A DNA stretch of 13,107 nucleotides from Chloroflexota bacterium (GTDB taxonomy: Bacteria; Chloroflexota; UBA11872): positions 1-13,107 of the forward strand of contig JAPPFO010000140.1 of NCBI GenBank assembly GCA_028875175.1, read 5' to 3'. Below, one piece after another: positions 1 to 7,072 of the stretch (within the stretch, counting starts at the first letter, position 1; each line of letters begins with the position of its first letter). The notes under the pieces are model-generated. The model was not told the DNA's origin. It worked only from the letters and a program-made list of their open reading frames with translations, and searched no databases. A program made the translations under genes and the position numbers.

Positions 1-1129
1 GCTGCATCTCGTTGGCGATGTCCCTGCGAATGGCGACGCGCTCCTCCTGGTCAAGGCTGGCAAGCAGCGTGCCGCCTTCATCGCGGACTTCCAGGCCCGC
101 AGTCGAAAAGATCGTGGCCTGGTGGACGCCAGGGTTGTCGTCGCTGATTTCGAGAAGGCCGACTCTGATGTCCGGCATGGCCAGGTGGGCGGGTGCCTCG
201 ATGATTGGGGCCTGGACGGCCAGGGCGGTGAACCACTCGCCGCGGATCTGCAGGTCTGGCTGAAGCCGATACGGGCCTGGAACCTCGGGTATTACCACGG
301 CGATGTCTGTGGTGACGGAGCCGCCCGGCGCCACGTCGTTAGGCAGCGAGATCGGATCGGGTGTGGCGCGGGTGGATGGCTTGGAAGAGTCAGCCCAGCG
401 AAGCCCGACCGTAACGGCCTCCGCGCCGCTTCCTGTCCATGTGTCGTCCCCGGTATTCGTGACCGTGAGCCTTAGCGACGCTGATGCGCCTGGCGCCTGC
501 GGCGCCAGCGGGTCGATTACGTAACCGGCGTCAATCCCATCATTCAGGGCCTCGAGATACGCGCGGCCGAGTGGTTCGATCTGCACAGGTACGGCGCGAG
601 TCGCCAGGAAGCTCAGCTTGCCCCGCTGGAAGAACTGGGCGGTAACGCCGCCGGCCTCCGGCACTTCCTCCGAGATTGGGAGCCCCAGCAGGGAAGTCCG
701 GCCCAGGCGATTCCATTGCTCCAGGAAGCCGAATCGAACCGAGTGGCGGGTCTGCCAGATGTATTCAACGGTCGCCTCGCTGCGAAACGGGGCGACCTGG
801 TGAAAGTAGCGACCACCCGAGGCCAATTCCCCCAGCAGGGCGGGTTGCACGTCGTAGTCCGTGCCGGCGTTCTCGGGCCAGTGCTCGAGTAGGAAATTGG
901 CGAAGAGCTGCGCTGAGCGGCCGTTGCGCTGGAAGCGCTCGGTGAGTGGATCGCCGACGATTGCGACTCCCCCCACGCGTTCTACGAAAGCGCTAAAGAG
1001 CGGGTCCACGGAGGCGTTGGCCACGCCGGAGACTTGGGCCAGGACGCGTACGGCAGGTGCCGCGGCCAAGCCGGCGGCGCCCAGGGCGGCCGCACGTCCC
1101 AGGTGTCGTCGTGACATCTGTCGAGGCAT
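1..1129 (-). CDS. Tat-exported multidomain protein (LGFP-like + NBR1/Ig-like), C-terminus cut by window edge
   Basis: Reading the minus strand from ATG at 1129 gives 376 codons with no stop before the window edge. Residues 6-12 (SRRHLGR) form a twin-arginine motif, followed by an Ala-rich hydrophobic stretch to about residue 30 and a plausible cleavage after VLA. Residues 45-100 and 115-175 resemble two LGFP-like units seen in secreted Chloroflexota proteins (VGDPLTERF; later LLGLPISEE with GVTAQFFQRG). Residues 205-301 fit the NBR1-type Ig-like domain: NTGDDTW, GLRW, LPNDVAPGG, then PGPYRLQPDL and WF. From residue 318, PDIRVGLLEI begins a region that could be the start of a SpoIID/LytB-type domain, which is only a suggestion because it is truncated. 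The protein probably acts outside the membrane on the wall or surface. It is transcribed divergently from the cysteine desulfurase. A second ATG at 1117 (Met5) keeps the Arg pair; neither start has a clear Shine-Dalgarno. The reading frame and export signal are solid, the function is not known. Confidence 0.8.
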   Translation of the reverse strand, partial: MPRQMSRRHLGRAAALGAAGLAAAPAVRVLAQVSGVANASVDPLFSAFVERVGGVAIVGDPLTERFQRNGRSAQLFANFLLEHWPENAGTDYDVQPALLGELASGGRYFHQVAPFRSEATVEYIWQTRHSVRFGFLEQWNRLGRTSLLGLPISEEVPEAGGVTAQFFQRGKLSFLATRAVPVQIEPLGRAYLEALNDGIDAGYVIDPLAPQAPGASASLRLTVTNTGDDTWTGSGAEAVTVGLRWADSSKPSTRATPDPISLPNDVAPGGSVTTDIAVVIPEVPGPYRLQPDLQIRGEWFTALAVQAPIIEAPAHLAMPDIRVGLLEISDDNPGVHQATIFSTAGLEVRDEGGTLLASLDQEERVAIRRDIANEMQ

Positions 1130-1280
1130 GAACGACCAGCGTAACGGGTAAAAGGGGTGCGGCAGTTACAAACCTCACCTTCGCGGTCGGACGACTCCGG
1201 GAATCCGCGCCAGTCGGATCGGTCCCGTTGACTGGGCGTCGCGCACCGGTCTCCAGCTTCAACGCGGGCATACTGCCGAC
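1130..1280. other. Divergent intergenic region, presumed promoters both ways
   Basis: These 151 bases separate two genes that start away from each other, so promoters for both must lie here or inside the genes. On the plus strand TTGACT at 1228-1233 resembles a -35 box, but no convincing -10 follows at 16-18 bases. On the minus strand the A/T-richer stretch near 1148-1172 is the likeliest promoter location for the exported protein. I found no operator palindrome, tRNA or riboswitch-like structure. Confidence 0.4.
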
Positions 1281-2459
1281 GTGACGCAGGCTGCCGATTC
1301 TCAAATCTATCTCGATCACGCCGCCACCACGCCGCTGGACCCGGCGGTGTTTGAGGTCATGCGCCCATACCTCTGGTCGGAAGCCGGAAACCCGTCGAGC
1401 GTGCATGCCGCCGGCCGTCGCGCGCGCGCGGCTGTGGACAGCGCACGTGAGCAGGTCGCCAGCGTGCTGGGCTGCAAATCCGGCGAGGTGGTCTTTACGA
1501 GTGGCGGGACCGAGGCGGACAACTTGGCCGTGATCGGGCTGGCGCTGGCCGAAACGGGGCGTGGTCGACACGTCGTGACTACAGCCATTGAGCATCACGC
1601 GGTGCTCTTCGCGGCGCGTTCGCTGCGGGACCGCGGGTTCGAGGTGACGGAGCTTGCCGTTGATCAGGCAGGCCGAGTCGATCCGGACGAATTGAAGACC
1701 GCCGTTCGCCCGGACACGACACTGGTGAGCATCGGATTAGCGAACAATGAAATCGGCACGATTCAAGACCTGCCGACGCTTGCGCGCATCGCGCACCAGG
1801 CCGGCGCGCGTGTGCATACGGACGCGGTGCAGGCAGCGGGGCAACTCGACATAAATGTTGATAGGCTTGACGTTGACCTGTTAAGTTTGTCCGCGCACAA
1901 GCTCTACGGACCCAAAGGGGTCGGCACGTTGTACGTGCGCGCGGGCGTGAACCTGGAGCGACGGGCCTTTGGCGGCGCCCAGGAACACGACCGTCGAGCG
2001 GGGACCGAGAACGTACCCGGAATTGTTGGACTGGGTGAAGCTGTCGCGCGCGCCGAAGCCGAACGCGAACGACGGACCGCGCACATGCGCTCGCTGAGCG
2101 CGTCGCTTGTGGAGCGGGTGACGGCCGGATGTTCGAAGGTACGGGTGACGGGCGATCCGCAGCGGCGACTGCCCGCATTCGCGCCGTTTGCATTTGCGGA
2201 TATCGACGCGGAGTCACTGTTGATTCGGTTGGACCTGGAGGGGATTGCCGTCTCCACAGGGGCGGCCTGCACGTCGGGCTCGCTGGAGCCGTCGCACGTA
2301 ATCGAGGCGCTGGGGCTGCCGGAGCGATTCCGGCGCGGTTCGCTGCGCTGCACCGTGGGCCGGGGAACGACGCTGGATGAGGTCATGCGGGCCGGCGAGG
2401 CGATCGTCCGGCAGGTACGGACGCTGCGAGCCATTTCGGCGTCGTCAGGAGCGGTGTAG
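1281..2459 (+). CDS. iscS: Cysteine desulfurase, IscS/NifS family
   Basis: A 392-aa PLP enzyme of fold type I that takes sulfur from L-cysteine as a persulfide and passes it to Fe-S cluster assembly or tRNA thiolation in the cytoplasm. The N-terminus has the family signature YLDHAATTPLD (10-20). IEHHAV (103-108) supplies the PLP-stacking His, and TDAVQAAGQ lies near 180-188. SLSAHKLYGPKG (202-213) contains the Schiff-base Lys207. STGAACTSGSLEPS (325-338) is the mobile loop with the catalytic Cys330. Length and loop place it in the group I (IscS/NifS) class rather than SufS. The end RCTVGRGTT is a slight variant of the usual RFSLGRxTT. The start is GTG at 1281 without a strong ribosome-binding site, but only ten residues precede the conserved motif, so the start cannot be far off. 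No IscU, IscA or mnmA lies beside it in this window, so the sulfur acceptor is unknown. Confidence 0.93.
   Translation: MTQAADSQIYLDHAATTPLDPAVFEVMRPYLWSEAGNPSSVHAAGRRARAAVDSAREQVASVLGCKSGEVVFTSGGTEADNLAVIGLALAETGRGRHVVTTAIEHHAVLFAARSLRDRGFEVTELAVDQAGRVDPDELKTAVRPDTTLVSIGLANNEIGTIQDLPTLARIAHQAGARVHTDAVQAAGQLDINVDRLDVDLLSLSAHKLYGPKGVGTLYVRAGVNLERRAFGGAQEHDRRAGTENVPGIVGLGEAVARAEAERERRTAHMRSLSASLVERVTAGCSKVRVTGDPQRRLPAFAPFAFADIDAESLLIRLDLEGIAVSTGAACTSGSLEPSHVIEALGLPERFRRGSLRCTVGRGTTLDEVMRAGEAIVRQVRTLRAISASSGAV
2447..2451 (+). promoter_or_regulatory. Ribosome-binding site for the 88-aa membrane protein
   Basis: AGGAG lies inside the last codons of the cysteine desulfurase gene, ten bases before GTG at 2462. 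It decides the start of the next gene and indicates that the two are translated from one message. Confidence 0.6.
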
Positions 2460-2461
2460 GC

Positions 2462-2728
2462 GTGGATGTGTTGTTTGTGATTCCACCGTCCGTCTACCTG
2501 GGATTGCTGTTGGCTACGTTTATCTGCTTTACGTTTCACGCGGTGATGGGCCGCCGGGAAAACTCGGGGTTCTTCTACTGGCCGTTTGGGGTGGCCGGGT
2601 TTGCCGGTGGCGCGCTGGCCGCCGGCGCAATTGGGGCCACGTACATGGCGATTGGCGGGCTGCCCATTCTCGGCGGGTTCGTCGGATGCCTGGTGGGCTT
2701 GCTGGTCGCGCACCTGGTGCTGACGTGA
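2462..2728 (+). CDS. Small hypothetical membrane protein (88 aa, about three helices)
   Basis: The GTG start follows the cysteine desulfurase stop by only two bases and has an AGGAG site ten bases upstream, so it is probably co-transcribed and real. The protein is very hydrophobic, with segments at about residues 5-29 (IPPSVYLGLLLATFICFT), 38-62 (Gly/Ala-rich, with GFAGGALAAGAIGATYMA) and 67-87 (LPILGGFVGCLVGLLVAHL). A short charged loop GRRENSG separates the first two, and there is hardly any soluble part. I do not recognise a family; the pattern resembles small inner-membrane proteins of unknown role that sit between iscS and alaS in related genomes. It has no catalytic motif, and its function is unknown. 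Confidence 0.72.
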   Translation: MDVLFVIPPSVYLGLLLATFICFTFHAVMGRRENSGFFYWPFGVAGFAGGALAAGAIGATYMAIGGLPILGGFVGCLVGLLVAHLVLT

Positions 2729-2763
2729 GGGCGCCGGCGGCGGGCGTCGCTTGGGCCAGCGTC

Positions 2764-2796
2764 TTGGCGTTGTCGCGACCGAAACTGTGCTAGCTT
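2764..2796 (+). promoter_or_regulatory. Possible promoter for the alaS transcription unit
   Basis: The 101-base gap after the 88-aa membrane protein holds TGCTAGCTT (2788-2796), which reads as an extended -10 (TGnTAnnnT pattern). Upstream, TTGTCG at 2770-2775 lies 15 bases from the TAGCTT hexamer, and TTGGCG at 2764-2769 lies 21 bases from it. Neither spacing is ideal. If active, transcription would start near 2803, shortly before the micro-protein gene at 2830, giving alaS a promoter independent of iscS. Confidence 0.35.
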
Positions 2797-2829
2797 TTTC
2801 GGGCACATTGAACTCCGGGGAGTCGGACA

Positions 2830-2949
2830 GTGTTTGTCCGATTAGCCAAGCTGGCCCTGGGGTTTCTAATCGGGATGACTGCGGGCTTCGCGCTGAGCGT
2901 GTTGCGGCCCGCGACCGACCCCGAGCAACCGACGGAGGGATTCCCATAG
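2830..2949 (+). CDS. 39-aa single-helix membrane micro-protein, YtxH-like
   Basis: A short GTG-initiated reading frame ends at TAG 2947-2949. GGGGAG at 2817-2822 is a good ribosome-binding site seven bases upstream. The product begins FVRLAKLALGFLIGMTAG, continues with FALSVLRPATDPEQ and ends GFP. This is one hydrophobic helix with a basic N-terminal side and a polar acidic tail. The KLALGFLIGxxAGFALxxLRP pattern recalls YtxH/Gly-zipper small envelope proteins, whose helix runs into an APxxG segment, but similarity over so few residues is weak evidence. It lies between the candidate promoter and the alaS leader, so it would be the first cistron of the alaS transcript. It could alternatively be a leader peptide for alaS regulation, although it has only three alanines and no alanine run. 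Confidence 0.55.
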   Translation: MFVRLAKLALGFLIGMTAGFALSVLRPATDPEQPTEGFP

Positions 2950-2989
2950 CGCAGGCATAACCCACGGCTCGCACGTTTTCTAAGGCTGA

Positions 2990-3024
2990 ATGGGAGGCAG
3001 CTTCCATCGGTCTTTCTTTATTTT
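2990..3024 (+). terminator. Hairpin with T-rich tail in the alaS leader (terminator or attenuator)
   Basis: ATGGGAG (2990-2996) can pair with CTTCCAT (3001-3007) around a GCAG loop, giving seven pairs with one G-U. A T-rich stretch, TCTTTCTTTATTTT, follows at 3011-3024 and stands out in this GC-rich DNA. This resembles a weak Rho-independent terminator placed before alaS, so partial termination or attenuation is possible. The stem is short and three bases separate it from the T tract, so efficient termination is doubtful. Confidence 0.33.
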
Positions 3025-3039
3025 GCGGGCCAGGCCCGC
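3025..3039 (+). promoter_or_regulatory. GC hairpin just before the alaS ribosome-binding site
   Basis: GCGGGC (3025-3030) and GCCCGC (3034-3039) form a perfect six-pair stem with a CAG loop. It ends two bases before the putative Shine-Dalgarno GGGGA (3042-3046). Such a stem could affect ribosome access or act as the alternative partner of the preceding hairpin. It may also be chance in GC-rich sequence. Confidence 0.3.
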
Positions 3040-3053
3040 CTGGGGACTATCCG

Positions 3054-5675
3054 ATGAATACCGCCCAGATTCGCGACCATTACCTGCGGTTCTTCGCCGA
3101 GCGCGGGCACCGCGTGCTGCCAAGCGCTTCGCTGGTGCCGGTGGGCGATCCGAGCGTGCTGCTGACGTCGGCCGGCATGCAGCAGTTCAAGCCATATTTC
3201 AGCGGCGAGCGTGCATCGCCCAATCTGCGGGTCGCGACGGTGCAGAAGTGCTTCCGGACGACCGACCTGGACGAGGTCGGCGACCTGAGCCATCTGACGT
3301 TCTTCGAAATGCTGGGAAATTTCAGCTTCGGCGACTACTTCAAGGTCGAGGCGATTGCCTGGGCCCGCGAGTTGGTCCAGGACGTGATCGGGATCGAGGC
3401 CGACCGGGTCTGGTCCACGGTCTACGAAGGCAGCCCGGGCGTGCCACGTGACGAGGAGGCAGCGGATATCTGGGCCGACCTGGGGCATCCGCGGGAACGC
3501 ATTGCCTATGCGGGCGAGGACAACTTCTGGGGTCCGACCGGCGACAGCGGCCCGTGCGGGCCGACGACCGAGATTCACATCAACCTGCAGCCCGACTTGC
3601 CGGACGTGGGACCGCTGGAGGCTCCGGAGCAGTACCTGGAGATCTGGAACCTGGTGTTCAACCAGTACTTCAAGTCGGCGGACGGCGAGTTGACGCCGCT
3701 GGATCAGCACGGTGTGGACACGGGGGCGGGCCTGGAGCGCTGGGCGGTGGTGCTGCAGAACGTTGGTTCCATCTACGAAACGGACACGTGGTGGCCGCTG
3801 GTGCTTACCGCGGCGGGGCGGGCCGGGCTGGAATACGAGGCGGAACGCGACAGCGGGCGCTCGCTGCGGGTGATTGCGCAGCACAGCCGGGCGGCAGCGT
3901 TCCTGATTGGTGACGGGGTGATGCCGGGCAACGAGGGCCGCGGCTACATCCTGCGCCGGAGCATCCGCCAGGGCGTGCGGCACGCGCGGCAACTGGGTAT
4001 CGAATCGGATGCGCTTGGTCCGGTGGTGGAAACCGCCATTGACGTGATGGCCGAGGAAGGCTACGACGACCTGCTACCGCGGGCGGACTTCATCCGCAGC
4101 GTGGTGAGCGACGAAGAACAGCGGTTTCGCCGGACGCTGGACGCCGGCGTGGCCCGCCTGGAAAACCTGCTGGCCGAGGTGCCGACGGGAGGCCGCGTGG
4201 ATGGCGCGCGGATGTTTGAGCTGTACGACACCTTTGGCTTTCCGCCAGACATCACCAGGGACATCGCGGCGACGCGCGGGGTGGGCGTGGATGAAGCCGG
4301 CTTCGACGCCGCGCTGGCGGAGCAGCAGGCGCGCAGCCGGGCCGCCCAGTCTGACGGACAGGCCAGGGATCTGCCGTCCGGATTCGGTGAGTCCGTATTT
4401 CTGGGTTACGACTTCGTGACTGTGGGCGAGGGCACGATTGTGGCGCTGGCGCGCGCGGGCGAGTTGCTGGACAACGCAACGGCCGACGGCCCCGTCATGG
4501 TGGTGCTGGATCAAACGCCGTTCTACGGGGAAGCGGGTGGCCAGGTTGGCGATACGGGACTGCTGGACGGACCCAATGGCGCAGCCCGGGTTACGGACAC
4601 GCGCAGGAATCCCGAGGGCACGGTCGTCATGATGGCCGAGGTCACCGCGGGCCGGCTCTCCGTTGGCGAACGCGTGCGCGCCGAAGTGGACCGCGAGCGG
4701 CGCTTCAGCGTCATGCGAAATCACACCGCCACGCACCTGCTGCACGCCGGGCTTCGCCGCACGCTGGGCGACCACGTTCGGCAGGCTGGATCGCTGGTGG
4801 CGCCGGACCGGCTGCGTTTCGACTTCACGAATCCGGCGCCGGTGACGGATGCCCAGCTGCGTGAAATCCAGAGCTGGGTCAACGCTCAGATCCTGGCTGA
4901 CCACTCCCTGGTGACCGAACTGACCGAGGTGCAGGCGGCCGTTGAGGCCGGCGCGATGGCGCTGTTCGGCGAGAAGTACGGCGAAGTCGTTCGTATGGTC
5001 AGATTGGGCGAGGTGAGCCGCGAGCTCTGCGGCGGGACGCACTGCCTGTCCAGCAACCAGATCGGATTGTTTGCCATCGTGCAAGAGGCCGGTATCGCGA
5101 CCGGAATTCGACGCATCGAGGCCGTAACCGGCGCGGGTGCGGTGGCCTTTGTCGAGCGTAACCAGGACCTGTTGGCGGGGATTGCGCGTCAGCTTGAGAC
5201 AGCGCCCGCGAAGGCGCCGGAACGGGTGGAACGGTTGCTGGATCAGCAGGCGAACCTGCGGCGACGATTGCAGGCGGCGGAACGTGCCGAGGCTCGTCGC
5301 CAGGCTGCAAGCCTGGCGGCCGGTGCAGTCTCGGTGGGGCCAATCTCGCTGGTCGCGGCCAACACGACCGTGACCAATAGGGACGCGCTGCGAGGTCTGA
5401 GCGACGATTTGCGCCAGCGCCTTGACTCTCCCTGGGTGATCGTGCTGGCGGCGACCATTGATGGACGTCCGGCGTTTGTGGCCGCGGCGTCGGACGAGGC
5501 CGTTTCGGCAGGGGTCAATGCCGGAGCGCTGGCCCGGGCCATGGCGCAGACGGCCGGCGGCGGCGGCGGCGGACGGCCGGAGTTGGCCATGGCCGGTGGT
5601 ACCGACCCGTCCCTGATCCCGGCGGCGTTGGAGGCAGGGCACGCCTATCTGGCAGATCTGGTCGCGGTGGCATGA
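3054..5675 (+). CDS. alaS: Alanyl-tRNA synthetase
   Basis: Class II synthetase that charges tRNA-Ala in the cytoplasm and hydrolyses mischarged Ser/Gly-tRNA. At 873 aa it is full length for the family. The catalytic core is recognisable from the N-terminus: RFFAERGHRVLPSASLVP, then LTSAGMQQFKPYF, KCFRTTDLDEVGDLSHLT, FFEMLGNFSFGDYFK and GPTGDSGPCGPTTEIH. Motif 3 lies in the stretch GRGYILRRSIRQGVRHARQL. The editing domain has the zinc-binding HTATH (His557 and His561) and CGGTHC (Cys659 and His663). The C-terminal C-Ala domain carries the usual poly-Gly motif GGGGGGRPELAMAGGT. The start ATG 3054 follows GGGGA by seven bases and fits the family N-terminus. The stop overlaps the next start as ATGA (5672-5675). 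Nothing looks damaged. Confidence 0.98.
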   Translation: MNTAQIRDHYLRFFAERGHRVLPSASLVPVGDPSVLLTSAGMQQFKPYFSGERASPNLRVATVQKCFRTTDLDEVGDLSHLTFFEMLGNFSFGDYFKVEAIAWARELVQDVIGIEADRVWSTVYEGSPGVPRDEEAADIWADLGHPRERIAYAGEDNFWGPTGDSGPCGPTTEIHINLQPDLPDVGPLEAPEQYLEIWNLVFNQYFKSADGELTPLDQHGVDTGAGLERWAVVLQNVGSIYETDTWWPLVLTAAGRAGLEYEAERDSGRSLRVIAQHSRAAAFLIGDGVMPGNEGRGYILRRSIRQGVRHARQLGIESDALGPVVETAIDVMAEEGYDDLLPRADFIRSVVSDEEQRFRRTLDAGVARLENLLAEVPTGGRVDGARMFELYDTFGFPPDITRDIAATRGVGVDEAGFDAALAEQQARSRAAQSDGQARDLPSGFGESVFLGYDFVTVGEGTIVALARAGELLDNATADGPVMVVLDQTPFYGEAGGQVGDTGLLDGPNGAARVTDTRRNPEGTVVMMAEVTAGRLSVGERVRAEVDRERRFSVMRNHTATHLLHAGLRRTLGDHVRQAGSLVAPDRLRFDFTNPAPVTDAQLREIQSWVNAQILADHSLVTELTEVQAAVEAGAMALFGEKYGEVVRMVRLGEVSRELCGGTHCLSSNQIGLFAIVQEAGIATGIRRIEAVTGAGAVAFVERNQDLLAGIARQLETAPAKAPERVERLLDQQANLRRRLQAAERAEARRQAASLAAGAVSVGPISLVAANTTVTNRDALRGLSDDLRQRLDSPWVIVLAATIDGRPAFVAAASDEAVSAGVNAGALARAMAQTAGGGGGGRPELAMAGGTDPSLIPAALEAGHAYLADLVAVA

Positions 5676-7072
5676 GGGCGGTCAGGGAACGACGCCGCGG
5701 CGTGGCGCAGCGGATCCAGGTACCGGATTCGGGGGTATATCGGCCGTTGGACTATGGCGCGCCGCGGCCAACGGAACGCCGGTTTGGTGATCCCAGTCGC
5801 AGCGTCGTATTCGAACGAATTGTAGCGGATGACGCAATACCGAAGTCCACGGCATGGCGACGGCCACGCTCGACGGTGGTGTCGACCCGGTTGTGGCGGG
5901 AGCCGGTATCACGGCAATTGATCGCTGCCATCGTGGGTGGGCTGGCGGTAGTCTTGCTTGTAGTCGTCGCGTTTCAGTATTTCGTCGTTCCGTCGAGCAC
6001 GATCACGGTGATTCCGCAGGCCAAGCGACTACCGATCGACTCAACGGTGCGGATCGATCCGGACGCCGGAGCGCTGGATGTCGAACGCGGAATCATACCG
6101 GCGACAGTCATGGATGCCACAGTGTCGGAGACGCTGACGAAACCGACGACGGGCCGACGACGCGAGGCGCAAGGGGTGGCCAGGGGATTCGTGACTGTGC
6201 GCAATCGCACGCGACAGGCCGTGGTTCTGCCGGTGGGGTCGCGGGTGATGACGGCTGACGGTACGGGATTCCTGACCGATGCTGAGTTCCTGGTGCCGCC
6301 GACGCTCCAGGTAGGCGGGCGCGATGTGCCGGGGGAGGCCATTGTCGCGGTCACGGCGGAGGCGCCGGGATTGGCCGGAAATGCCCCGGCGCTGGCAATC
6401 ACGACGGTGGACGGGCCGTTTGGCGGGGCGCTGGAGGCGTTCAATCCGCAGCCGCTGGAGGGTGGCTCGGAACTCGAAGCGGCGCTGGTGTCGCCACGTG
6501 ACTTCGCCGAACTGGAAGAGCTGTTAACGGAGCGGCTGCAAAGCTCGGCTATCGAGCGCCTGCGGCGTGACCGTCCGGCCAACCAAACACTGATCGTGTG
6601 GTCACCTGCCACTGGCAATCCGCAACTCCTGCGGCGGGACTTCAGCGCCGAGCCAGATGAGCATGCGGATGAGCTGTCGCTGTCGATGGAGATTCGCGCA
6701 CTCGGCACAGCGTTCTCGACGGACGATCTTGAAGCGGTGCTGCGGCAGCGGTTGCTGGACTCGCTGGAGGGACAGGCGTTCGAGATCGACTCGATTCGAG
6801 TGGTGGATACCGAGGTGTTGGGCGAACGCCAGGGCGTGCTGGATCTGCGCGTGCAGGCGATTGCGGAAGCCGTGGACACGATCGACCACGACACGGTGCG
6901 GGACACGGCGGCCGGTCGTTCGCTTGGCGAGGGACTGCAGGCCCTGCGGTCGCTGCCGGGCGTGGACCGCGTGGCCGTAACGCACGATCCGGCGGATACG
7001 GGAAACTTTCCGAGAATCAGCTTTCGCATCAATGTCCAGGTCGAAGCGCCGCAGCCAATCCAGACTCCGTGA
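5672..7072 (+). CDS. Membrane-anchored baseplate J/gp47-like protein
   Basis: A 466-aa protein with a basic, probably cytoplasmic N-terminal part (1-80), one membrane helix at about 83-106 (LIAAIVGGLAVVLLVVVAF) and a long outside portion. Residues 172-240 follow the baseplate-J pattern: VTVRNRTRQAVVLPVGSRV, TADGTGFLTD, then VAVTAEAPGLAGNAPA. In phage this fold belongs to the tail baseplate. Chloroflexota and some other bacteria carry single-copy, membrane-tethered relatives of unknown role. No other phage gene is nearby, so it is not a prophage remnant. The start overlaps the alaS stop as ATGA, and its own 3' end overlaps ruvX by 41 bases, so it is firmly embedded in the housekeeping operon. 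A structural or envelope role is plausible, but I cannot assign one. The domain call is moderately sure and the coding status is sure. Confidence 0.82.
   Translation: MRAVRERRRGVAQRIQVPDSGVYRPLDYGAPRPTERRFGDPSRSVVFERIVADDAIPKSTAWRRPRSTVVSTRLWREPVSRQLIAAIVGGLAVVLLVVVAFQYFVVPSSTITVIPQAKRLPIDSTVRIDPDAGALDVERGIIPATVMDATVSETLTKPTTGRRREAQGVARGFVTVRNRTRQAVVLPVGSRVMTADGTGFLTDAEFLVPPTLQVGGRDVPGEAIVAVTAEAPGLAGNAPALAITTVDGPFGGALEAFNPQPLEGGSELEAALVSPRDFAELEELLTERLQSSAIERLRRDRPANQTLIVWSPATGNPQLLRRDFSAEPDEHADELSLSMEIRALGTAFSTDDLEAVLRQRLLDSLEGQAFEIDSIRVVDTEVLGERQGVLDLRVQAIAEAVDTIDHDTVRDTAAGRSLGEGLQALRSLPGVDRVAVTHDPADTGNFPRISFRINVQVEAPQPIQTP

Noticed and set aside
2770..2778. Perfect palindrome GTCGCGAC as an operator
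   Set aside because: Eight bases of CG-rich palindrome are expected by chance in this composition and there is no second copy near another promoter.
1904..3007. Minus-strand frame of about 367 codons across the end of iscS and both small membrane genes
   Set aside because: Low-complexity Arg/Pro/Ser/Ala-rich translation with no family features; the plus strand carries better-supported genes with ribosome-binding sites.
3018..3992. Open frame of about 324 codons antisense to the 5' half of alaS
   Set aside because: Same reason: a compositional shadow of the real gene with no recognisable fold.
5551..5571. GGC triplet repeat inside alaS
   Set aside because: It encodes the conserved poly-Gly of the C-Ala domain and is not a separate repeat element.
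4074..5642. Long open frame (about 522 codons) antisense to alaS
   Set aside because: It runs opposite a complete, strongly conserved alaS, shows no domain or motif, and is rich in Arg, His and Gln as expected for the antisense of GC-rich codons.
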